DNA of 5,850 nt from Actinomycetes bacterium. Lineage in GTDB: Bacteria > Actinomycetota > Actinomycetes > Propionibacteriales > Propionibacteriaceae. The stretch covers positions 1 to 5,850 of the forward strand of contig JAJYQH010000257.1 of the NCBI GenBank assembly GCA_021794705.1, written 5' to 3'. The notes under the pieces were generated by a model. The model had not been told where the DNA came from, ran no database searches, and saw only the letters and a list, made by a program, of their open reading frames with translations. How positions within the stretch are numbered: the stretch's first letter is position 1; the number at the start of each line of letters is the position of its first letter. Below are positions 1-5,559 of the stretch, piece after piece. A program made the position numbers and the translations under genes.

Positions 1-1737
1 CTGGACGGCGAGCGCGGGGTCGTCCGGACTGGTGAGGGCGCCGTGTTCCCGCTGGTAGGGCCGGGCCCCGCCGAGATAGACGTTGTCGCGTACGTACACG
101 GGGTTCTTGAGGTCGACGAAGTTGTTGACGTCACCCGGCAGCCGGGAGACCACCGTGCCGACGAACTCCTCGAGCGAGGTGGGGTGCTCGTCGTAGACGA
201 ACGAGCCGTAACCGACCCGGGTGATCGGCTCGATGCCGCGGGTGTACGCCTCGCCGACGTCGGCCGGGTCGCCGCCGCGTCCGACGAAGATGTTGCCGAC
301 CAGCCGGTCGTCGCCGCCGTAGATGGACGCATAGCCGGCGACCTCGGTGGAGTGGGGCACGTGGTAGGGCGTGGGCCGCTCGATCACCGGGTGCACGAGG
401 AACGTGCCGCCGATGAGGTTGCCGACGTAGGCGCCGCCGTCGCTCATCGTCTCGACCGAGGCCGCCGACGCGAGGACATTGTGGTCGACGACGTAGGGAC
501 CGTGCGACACCTCGACGTAGAGGTCGCGGGCGTTGTCGTGGAGCACGTTGCGGGTGAAGCGGGTGCCCTGCGTCTGCCAGTCGCTCCAGATGCCGAGCGC
601 GCAGTCGTGGATGTGGTTGTGCACGATCTGCACGTCGATCGCCGCGTGCAGCTTGATGCCGCCGATCTCGTGGCCGTAGAACTCGCGCTTGGTGGCGATG
701 TCGTGGATCTCGTTGTCGCTGATCGTGCTGAAGACACAACCGAGGTGCCCGACGATGCCGTTCTGGCCGCAGTCGAAGATGACGTTGTTGCGCACCACGT
801 GCGAGCCGATCCGCTCGCGGCTCCAGCCGAGCCGGCGGGCGGTGAAGACGGCCTCCAGTTGGTACTGGTAGCCGGGCTTGTCGCGGCGCCGGGTGTAGAA
901 GTTGTCGCCGGTCGTGGCCTCCTTGCCGAGCGAGACGGCAGAGCACTTGGCGTCGTGGATGACGTTGTCCTCGATGACCCAGCCCTTGGCCCAGTTGGGG
1001 CCGATGAGCCCCGGCTGGTCGGCGGTGGGCGGGGCCCAGGGCGTGGCCGCGTGGCACAGCTCGAAGCCGCGCACGGTGATGTAGTCGAGGTGGTTGACCA
1101 CAGGGTAGAACACCGAGCGGCGCACGTTGATCTCGACGAGTTCGGCGTTGGGGTCGGCGCCCTGGAAGTTCGCCCAGATCGTCGTCGTGTCGGCGCCCAC
1201 CTCGGCGTACCAGACGTGGCGGGTTTGCTCGGGGTCGCGCACCGGCCAGGTCTGGCCGCTGCGGTCGTCGACCACGGTCTCCCGCCGCTCGGGCGCGCCG
1301 AGCTCCTCACGGCTGTCGGCCTCGTAGAAGCTGTGGCCGTTGAGGTAGACGTCGCCGAGGTGCCGGGGCCGGGCGGGCGCGACCGGGCGCACGACCCAGT
1401 CGCCCTCCACCTCGAGGGCGTAGGGGTTCCAGTCGCCGAACAGCGCGTTCGGCAGGACGACCCGCCACACGTCGCCGTCCTCGCGCTCCCACCCGGTGAT
1501 CCGCTCGGAGCCCTTGACGACCACCCGCTCGCCCTCGGCCGCGGTGTAGACGATGCGGCGGGCGTCGCTCAGCCCGCCGTACCGGGGGCGCACCCACTCG
1601 CGGTACTCACCGGCGTGGACGACGACGGTGTCGCCCGCGACGGCGACCTGGGCGGCGTGGTTGATGGTGCGGAACGGCTTGCTCTCAGAACCCGGTGACT
1701 GGTCGGACCCGGTCACCGCAACGTGGTACGTCGACAC
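1..1737 (-). CDS. GH120 beta-xylosidase (right-handed beta-helix), C-terminus cut by window edge
   Basis: Retaining beta-xylosidase that would release xylose from xylo-oligosaccharides. I read 579 residues from a GTG at 1737-1735; the stop lies beyond the left edge. GAGGAG at 1746-1751, 8 nt upstream, supports this start. The N-terminus (MSTYHVAVTGSD, then KPFRTINHAAQVAVAGDTVV) is the typical opening of beta-helix enzymes of the DUF1565 type. From memory, the whole chain aligns closely with Thermoanaerobacterium saccharolyticum XylC (GH120, about 638 residues), so about 60 residues are missing. XylC uses Asp382 as nucleophile and Glu405 as acid/base. Here Asp386 (in WSDWQTQGTR) and Glu409 (in YVEVSHGP) have the same 23-residue spacing, and a conserved His356-Glu357 pair (YGHEIGG) sits upstream. 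There is no signal peptide, so the enzyme is probably cytoplasmic and dependent on oligosaccharide uptake. It is divergent from the sugar kinase gene. Family assignment is strong; the exact substrate (xylobiose, or substituted oligomers) is inferred. Confidence 0.88.
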   Translation of the reverse strand, partial: MSTYHVAVTGSDQSPGSESKPFRTINHAAQVAVAGDTVVVHAGEYREWVRPRYGGLSDARRIVYTAAEGERVVVKGSERITGWEREDGDVWRVVLPNALFGDWNPYALEVEGDWVVRPVAPARPRHLGDVYLNGHSFYEADSREELGAPERRETVVDDRSGQTWPVRDPEQTRHVWYAEVGADTTTIWANFQGADPNAELVEINVRRSVFYPVVNHLDYITVRGFELCHAATPWAPPTADQPGLIGPNWAKGWVIEDNVIHDAKCSAVSLGKEATTGDNFYTRRRDKPGYQYQLEAVFTARRLGWSRERIGSHVVRNNVIFDCGQNGIVGHLGCVFSTISDNEIHDIATKREFYGHEIGGIKLHAAIDVQIVHNHIHDCALGIWSDWQTQGTRFTRNVLHDNARDLYVEVSHGPYVVDHNVLASAASVETMSDGGAYVGNLIGGTFLVHPVIERPTPYHVPHSTEVAGYASIYGGDDRLVGNIFVGRGGDPADVGEAYTRGIEPITRVGYGSFVYDEHPTSLEEFVGTVVSRLPGDVNNFVDLKNPVYVRDNVYLGGARPYQREHGALTSPDDPALAVQ

Positions 1738-1745
1738 GACGCGTT

Positions 1746-1751
1746 CTCCTC
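1746..1751 (-). promoter_or_regulatory. Ribosome binding site of the GH120 gene
   Basis: Read on the minus strand this is GAGGAG, 8 nt before the GTG at 1737. It decides the start, because no in-frame ATG lies nearby and the conserved beta-helix N-terminus begins a few residues after this GTG. Confidence 0.75.
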
Positions 1752-1768
1752 ACCCTTGGGGACGCTGG

Positions 1769-1792
1769 ATTTAGTACGTCGACGCTATCAAT
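1769..1792. promoter_or_regulatory. Imperfect palindrome, possible operator of the GH120 gene
   Basis: ATTTAGTACGTC followed by GACGCTATCAAT: 8 of 12 base pairs are symmetric, with a perfect 8-bp core CGTCGACG (1777-1784) and AT-rich ends (ATT/AAT). It lies 32-55 bp upstream of the GTG and is the most AT-rich patch in the region. Size and symmetry resemble operators of LacI-, GntR- or ROK-type sugar regulators, but no regulator gene is in the window. It overlaps the proposed -10 element, so a bound protein would repress. Confidence 0.4.
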
Positions 1793-1810
1793 AGGTCGGG
1801 GGTGCGACAA
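1782..1810 (-). promoter_or_regulatory. Candidate promoter of the GH120 gene
   Basis: On the minus strand TTGTCG (1805-1810) and TAGCGT (1782-1787) are separated by 17 bp. This is a fair match to the actinobacterial housekeeping pattern (TTGNNN, then TANNNT). Transcription would start near 1775, giving a leader of about 40 nt that includes the ribosome binding site. The match is partial and found by eye only. Confidence 0.3.
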
Positions 1811-1828
1811 CGGCGTCCACGGACGCCG
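1811..1828. repeat. Perfect inverted repeat CGGCGTCC-AC-GGACGCCG
   Basis: Two 8-nt arms (1811-1818 and 1821-1828) are exact reverse complements around a 2-nt spacer. The GGCGTCC half-site recurs at 1874-1880 and 1933-1939, and inverted at 1954-1960, all inside the same divergent intergenic region. The short spacer favours a protein-binding palindrome over an RNA hairpin. It adjoins the possible -35 element of the GH120 gene. Confidence 0.45.
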
Positions 1829-1932
1829 GCGACCTCCCGATCCGCGGGCGACCGGCGGGGCGTGAACACCGGCGGCGTCCGGAGGCCCGCGCGACCGCCG
1901 ATCCGGGGGCCCTCCCCCATGGGCGACAATGG

Positions 1933-1960
1933 GGCGTCCTCCCCTGTCACGGGGGACGCC
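1933..1960 (+). repeat. Inverted repeat / leader hairpin before the sugar kinase
   Basis: GGCGTCC (1933-1939) pairs with GGACGCC (1954-1960). After one bulged T, CCC (1941-1943) can pair with GGG (1951-1953), leaving a 7-nt loop. It ends 8 nt before the kinase Shine-Dalgarno sequence. It could be a leader hairpin or, since it reuses the half-site of the palindrome at 1811-1828, a second operator with a longer spacer. A weak -10-like GACAAT lies just upstream at 1925-1930, but I see no convincing -35. Confidence 0.4.
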
Positions 1961-1968
1961 GATCGTCG

Positions 1969-1974
1969 AAGGAG
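1969..1974 (+). promoter_or_regulatory. Ribosome binding site of the sugar kinase
   Basis: AAGGAG, 5 nt before the GTG at 1980. It selects this GTG over the in-frame ATG at 1929, which has no Shine-Dalgarno sequence and would place the hairpin inside the coding region. Confidence 0.75.
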
Positions 1975-1979
1975 ACTCA

Positions 1980-2981
1980 GTGGGCCAGACAGCGGCGCCG
2001 GGGCCGGTGGTGTGCATCGGGGAGTCGATGATCCTGTTCGTGCCCGAGGCCGGGTCGCTGGAGCACGACGAGCGGTTCCTCGCCTCGGTCGCCGGCGCCG
2101 AGAGCAACGTCGCCTGCGGGCTGGCGCATCTCGGCGTCGACTCCGTGTGGTTCTCCCGGGTCGGGGCCGACCCGTTCGGGGAGCGGCTGGTCCGGTTCGT
2201 GTCGGAGCGCGGCGTGGACGCGCGGGCGGTGCTCCGCGACCCCGACCACCCCACCGGGGTCTTCTTCAAGCACCGGGAGCACGACCGCACCCGCGTCTAC
2301 TACTACCGGGCCGGCTCGGCTGCCGCGCACCTCTCCGCCGCAGACGTCGGCCGACTGCCGGGCGGCGACGTCGGCATCGTGCACGTCACCGGCGTCTCGC
2401 TGGGCGTCTCGCCCACCCTGGCCGCGACCGTGGGCCGGGTGATCCGCGATCGTCCCCTCGGCCCGGCCCTGGTGAGCTTCGACGTCAACTACCGGCCGGG
2501 CCTGTGGACCGTGCAGGACGCGGCGGCCCCCCTGCTGGAGGCCGCGCAGGCGGCCGACCTCGTGCTCGTCGGCCAGGACGAGGCGGAGACGCTGTGGGAT
2601 GCGACGACGCCCGAGCGGGTGCGGGCGCTCGTCGACCGGCCGGCCCACCTCGTCGTCAAGGACGGCGCGCGGGGGGCCACCCACTTCGGCCCCCACGGCA
2701 CCACCGTCGAGCCCTCGATGCGCGCCACCGTGGTGGAGCCGGTGGGCGCCGGGGACGCCTTCGCGGCCGGATTCCTCGCCGGCCTGGCACGGGGCGAGTC
2801 GAGCGGGGTGTGCCTGCGGCTCGGGCACGTCATGGCGGCCCTCACCCTGCAGGACGCCGTCGACCTCCCGCTGCTCCCGCCCGCCGCCGACCTGTGGGCG
2901 CTGGCGCGCGACCGGGAGCGCTTCCTCGCCACCGACGTGACGCCCGACCTGCTGGCTTCCGACCTCCCCCGGCAGGGGTGA
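1980..2981 (+). CDS. kdgK: PfkB-family sugar kinase, probably 2-keto-3-deoxygluconate kinase
   Basis: ATP-dependent kinase that would phosphorylate KDG to KDPG, feeding the Entner-Doudoroff aldolase step after uronate or gluconate breakdown. With the GTG start at 1980 it has 333 residues, the normal family length. Visible PfkB features: N-terminal VVCIGESM, the sugar-contact segment AGAESNVACGLAHLG (residues 38-52), and the C-terminal GAGDAFAAG (256-264) with catalytic base Asp259 and the anion hole. KDG-kinase-like features: TGVFFK (92-97), VYYYRAGSAAAHLS (106-119) and FDVNYRPGLW (167-176). In characterised KDG kinases the Tyr-Tyr-Arg and Asn-Tyr-Arg segments contact the substrate carboxylate. 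The gene is transcribed away from the GH120 gene and probably shares its control region. It could instead act on a related acid such as 2-keto-3-deoxygalactonate, or another sugar; PfkB specificity is hard to read from sequence. Confidence 0.8.
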   Translation: MGQTAAPGPVVCIGESMILFVPEAGSLEHDERFLASVAGAESNVACGLAHLGVDSVWFSRVGADPFGERLVRFVSERGVDARAVLRDPDHPTGVFFKHREHDRTRVYYYRAGSAAAHLSAADVGRLPGGDVGIVHVTGVSLGVSPTLAATVGRVIRDRPLGPALVSFDVNYRPGLWTVQDAAAPLLEAAQAADLVLVGQDEAETLWDATTPERVRALVDRPAHLVVKDGARGATHFGPHGTTVEPSMRATVVEPVGAGDAFAAGFLAGLARGESSGVCLRLGHVMAALTLQDAVDLPLLPPAADLWALARDRERFLATDVTPDLLASDLPRQG

Positions 2982-3006
2982 CGGGGCCGCGGGACGCCGA
3001 AACGAG

Positions 3007-3055
3007 CACCCCCTGCCAGACGATGGCCCCAGCGGGCGGGGTGTGGCAGGTGGTG
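3007..3055. terminator. Candidate terminator stem-loop between convergent genes
   Basis: CACCCCCTGCCA (3007-3018) is complementary to TGGCAGGTGGTG (3044-3055) over 12 nt with one mismatch, around a 25-nt GC-rich loop. It starts 26 nt after the kinase stop. There is no T-run, as is common for actinobacterial terminators, so it may work without one, possibly in both directions. Function is inferred from position. Confidence 0.45.
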
Positions 3056-3081
3056 TCACTATCGCAGAGGACGGGGCATGA

Positions 3082-3103
3082 CGCGGGCCGGTTCAGGCCC
3101 GCG
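3082..3103 (-). terminator. Perfect GC hairpin spanning the cutC stop codon
   Basis: CGCGGGCC (3082-3089) and GGCCCGCG (3096-3103) form an uninterrupted 8-bp stem of only G-C pairs with a 6-nt loop. The TGA of the CutC gene (3095-3093) lies in that loop. No T-run follows on the minus strand. It may be a tail-less terminator or a 3'-end stabiliser of the CutC message. Confidence 0.5.
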
Positions 3104-3806
3104 GCACGGGGACGTGCTGCACGGCGTCGTCGATGAGCGTGCGCCACGTGTGCACGAGGGGGGCGTCGACGTAGGCCTTGAACGACCCCTGGGGCCTGGC
3201 GGTGCGCCCGATGTGGAACGACCGGACGCCGGCACGCGCGAGCCAGGGCACGTGCTCGGGGAGCAGGCCGCCCCCGGCCATCATGAGCGCCGCGACCCGG
3301 CCGTCGGACCGCGCGAGCCGCAGCAGCTCGTCGAGGCCGGCGTCCACACCCCGCGGCGATCCCGCGGTGAGCACCTGGTCGAGCCGCGGCAGCCGCAGCA
3401 GGGTACGCCACGCCTTGTCGGAGTCGAGCACTGAGTCGACAGCCCGGTGGAAGGTCCAGGGCCAGCCGCCGTGCTCGGCGAGGGCCTCGCAGACCTCCCG
3501 GTCGACCTCGCCCATCCCGTTGAGGAAGCCGAAGACGACCCCGTCGGCGCCGGCGTCCAGGTAGCTCGCCACCAGCCCGCGGAGGCGGGTGAACTCGCCC
3601 CCGTCGGTGCCGAACCCCGCCCGCAGGCGCACCATCGGGCGCAGCTGGATCGTCGTCACGTCGCGCACCCGCTCGACCATGCGCGGCTCCGGCGACATCC
3701 CGCCGTCGTCGAGGCTGCCGACCAGTTCGACGCGGTCGGCGCCACCCTCCTCGGCGCGCCGGGCGTCGGCCTCGTGCAGCACCAGCACCTCGAGCAGCCC
3801 AGCCAT
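3093..3806 (-). CDS. cutC: CutC-family TIM-barrel protein
   Basis: 237 residues, close to the usual 240-250. Family landmarks in order: LEVLVLHEADARRAEEGGADRVELVG (5-30), GADGVVFGFLNGMGEVD (86-102), TFHRAVDSVLDSDKAW (118-133), LDQVLTAGS (142-150) and ALMMAGGGLLPEHVPWL (163-179). The family is called copper homeostasis protein CutC, but its biochemical role is unsettled: the E. coli cutC phenotypes were later traced to the MicL small RNA made from that locus. This copy has a single cysteine (Cys106) and has Val where many relatives read ELC after GADR, so copper binding through cysteines looks unlikely. The ATG at 3806 has no clear Shine-Dalgarno; AACAAT sits 6 nt before it, which could mean leaderless transcription. 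It lies 65 bp after the permease gene on the same strand and converges on the sugar kinase. Cytoplasmic. Confidence 0.88.
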   Translation of the reverse strand: MAGLLEVLVLHEADARRAEEGGADRVELVGSLDDGGMSPEPRMVERVRDVTTIQLRPMVRLRAGFGTDGGEFTRLRGLVASYLDAGADGVVFGFLNGMGEVDREVCEALAEHGGWPWTFHRAVDSVLDSDKAWRTLLRLPRLDQVLTAGSPRGVDAGLDELLRLARSDGRVAALMMAGGGLLPEHVPWLARAGVRSFHIGRTARPQGSFKAYVDAPLVHTWRTLIDDAVQHVPVPRA

Positions 3807-3810
3807 GGCG

Positions 3811-3816
3811 ACATTG
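3811..3816 (-). promoter_or_regulatory. Possible -10 element for leaderless cutC
   Basis: On the minus strand AACAAT (4 of 6 to TATAAT) ends 6 nt before the ATG at 3806, the spacing expected if transcription begins at the start codon. No ribosome binding site is visible and no good -35 was found. A short hairpin, GTGGG (3839-3843) with CCCAC (3850-3854), lies between this site and the permease stop. Confidence 0.22.
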
Positions 3817-3871
3817 TTGCGCCGCGATCGCTGCGCGTGTGGGAGGCACCCCACGGGCGGCGTGACCGGCC

Positions 3872-4705
3872 TCAGCGCAGGAACAGCGCGCGCAGCCGGC
3901 GGGACGCGATCGCGACCCCGGCGGCGCTCATGACGACGAAGTAGAGCAGGTGCCCGGCGGTCGCGAGGGAGAGGGCCCCCACTGACAGCTGTCGCATCAT
4001 CTCGACCCCGTGCCACAGCGGCATCGCCTTGATGAACCACTGGACGCCGACCGGAAACACGCTGATCGGGTAGAGCGTCGAGGAGAACAGGAACATCGGC
4101 ATGAGCAGGAAGCCGACGATGTCGAGGTGCTGGAAGGTCTTCATGTAACTCGTCGCCGCCATGCCGACGCCGGCGAAGCCCAGCGCCACGAGCAGCGCGG
4201 CCGGCACCATGAGCACGGCCCACCACGAGGTGACCAGCCCCATGACGACCATGACCACCATGAACGCGCAGGCGTAGAGCAGGCCCCGGAACAGGGCCAT
4301 GGCGATCTCCCCCGCGGCGACGTCGAGTGCCCCGAGGGAGGTCTGGAGCATCGCCTGGTAGAGCTTCGCGAAGCGCAGCTTGAAGAACACGTTCATCGTG
4401 GAGTCGTAGACGGCCCCGTTCATCGCCGAGGTGGCCAGCAGGGCGGGAGCGATGTAGGCGGCATACGAGAGGGTGTGCCCCCCGGGCCCCTGCACGGTGC
4501 CGACCAGACCGCCCAGTCCGAGACCCATCGCGAGCAGGTAGAACACGGGCTCGAAGAACCCGGACGCCACGATCGCCCAGTTCTGCTTCGCCATCACGAT
4601 GAAGCCCCGCTCGAGCACCGCCCGGATGTTGCCGCCGTACAGGCCGGGCAGCACGCGGGGACGCCGGACCTCGACGAGGGCTTGCTCCTGCACGGTGTCG
4701 GCCAT
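3872..4705 (-). CDS. ABC-2 type exporter permease, NodJ-like (second permease)
   Basis: Integral membrane subunit of an ABC exporter, 277 residues, the usual size for ABC-2 permeases. About six membrane segments are visible: roughly 43-70, 81-101, 134-157, 160-181, 195-218 and 251-268, after a cytoplasmic N-terminus with an amphipathic RAVLERGFIVMAKQNW stretch. The MPMFLFSSTLYPISVFP segment (202-218) followed by AMPLWHGVEMMRQL is the NodJ/DrrB-type signature region before the last helix. The ATG (4705-4703) shares one base with the TGA of the preceding permease gene, and GGGGGAG lies only 2 nt upstream, so translation is probably coupled. It is homologous to, but clearly different from, its neighbour, suggesting a heterodimeric channel. 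The exported substrate (drug, lipid or polysaccharide) cannot be told from sequence. Confidence 0.87.
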   Translation of the reverse strand: MADTVQEQALVEVRRPRVLPGLYGGNIRAVLERGFIVMAKQNWAIVASGFFEPVFYLLAMGLGLGGLVGTVQGPGGHTLSYAAYIAPALLATSAMNGAVYDSTMNVFFKLRFAKLYQAMLQTSLGALDVAAGEIAMALFRGLLYACAFMVVMVVMGLVTSWWAVLMVPAALLVALGFAGVGMAATSYMKTFQHLDIVGFLLMPMFLFSSTLYPISVFPVGVQWFIKAMPLWHGVEMMRQLSVGALSLATAGHLLYFVVMSAAGVAIASRRLRALFLR

Positions 4706-5559
4706 CACTCCCCCAACCGCCGGGTGTAGATGCGCCGGGAGAGCACGACACCGACGACGACCAACCCCACGAGGTAGACGAGGTGGGCGGCGGTGAGCCA
4801 CGGCGACTCGGGCATGCCGAAGCTCGCCCGGCGGGCCAGCTGGGTGGCGTGCCACATCGGGGACACCCAGCCGATCCAGCGCAGGTAGACGGGCATTGCC
4901 GTGAGCGGGAAGAAGGTGCCCGCGAACAGGGTCATCGGTGTGAGGATGAAACGGGCGACGAAGTTGAACGACGTGCCCTCGTCGCGCAGCGTGGCCGAGT
5001 ACGCCTGCAGCGGCGCCCCGAACGACAGGGCGCCGAGCACCGCGATCGGGATGGTGAGCGGCGACCACGGCGAGCGCGCGGCCCCGAACGCGATCAGGAA
5101 GACCCAGAACACGACCGCCTGGATGACGAACCGGGCGCACGCGCCGAGCAGGTGCCCCATCGCGATCTGCCCGGGCGAGAGGGGGCTGGCGGCGGCCCCG
5201 TAGTAGAGCCGCTGCCATTTGAACCCGGACATCACGGGATACATCGCCTCGGTGGCCGAGGCCCCCATCACGGTGGCCACCATGACGGCGGGCGCGACGA
5301 ACGTGAGGTAGGGAACGCCCATCGGCGAGGAGTGCGAGCGGTCGACGAGGGCCCCGAGGCCGACGCCCATGGCGACGAGGTAGAGCAGGGGCGTGCCGAC
5401 CGACTGCAGGAGCAGCGGGACCCAGAAGGCACGCATCGTGCGCAGGTAGTGCTCCGCGTAGCGCAGCCAGCCGAGCCGCCGGGCGTCCAGGGCGAGCCGG
5501 CGGGGGGACGCCACACCGCCGGAGTAGGCGAGCCGGGTGGAATCGGTCGTGTCACTCAA
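4705..5559 (-). CDS. ABC-2 type exporter permease, NodJ-like (first permease)
   Basis: Membrane subunit of the same exporter, 284 residues, with about six membrane segments near 45-72, 83-103, 132-160, 168-188, 200-220 and 256-274. LTPMTLFAGTFFPLTAMPVYLRWIGWVSPMWHATQLARR (206-244) is the NodJ-like signature region: the membrane segment, a re-entrant PL/MP loop, then PMWH. The start is a TTG (5559-5557), supported by AAGGAG at 5565-5570 with 5-nt spacing. It overlaps the ATPase gene by 8 nt (5552-5559), and I see no better in-frame start. Its stop overlaps the ATG of the second permease by one base. Gene order ATPase, permease, permease is that of a complete two-permease ABC-2 exporter, placed in the cytoplasmic membrane. 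Confidence 0.87.
   Translation of the reverse strand: MSDTTDSTRLAYSGGVASPRRLALDARRLGWLRYAEHYLRTMRAFWVPLLLQSVGTPLLYLVAMGVGLGALVDRSHSSPMGVPYLTFVAPAVMVATVMGASATEAMYPVMSGFKWQRLYYGAAASPLSPGQIAMGHLLGACARFVIQAVVFWVFLIAFGAARSPWSPLTIPIAVLGALSFGAPLQAYSATLRDEGTSFNFVARFILTPMTLFAGTFFPLTAMPVYLRWIGWVSPMWHATQLARRASFGMPESPWLTAAHLVYLVGLVVVGVVLSRRIYTRRLGE

Noticed and set aside
43..1698. A 551-codon open frame on the plus strand opposite the GH120 gene
   Set aside because: Its product is a low-complexity Val/Asp/Ala/Arg-rich chain with no recognisable domain, and it has no ribosome binding site. It is the mirror of the GC-rich third positions of the real minus-strand gene, which has clear homology and catalytic motifs.
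1929..1979. A 17-residue N-terminal extension of the kinase from the ATG at 1929
   Set aside because: There is no ribosome binding site there, the extra residues do not resemble the family, and the GTG at 1980 has a well-placed AAGGAG.
1977..3059. A 360-codon minus-strand frame and a 444-codon plus-strand frame over the sugar kinase
   Set aside because: Both are Arg/Gly/Ala/Pro-rich shadows in other frames. The PfkB motifs lie only in the frame from 1980 to 2981.
3093..4751. A 552-codon minus-strand frame that would fuse an upstream segment to CutC
   Set aside because: The first 315 residues are an off-frame reading of the second permease gene. CutC homology begins exactly at the ATG at 3806.
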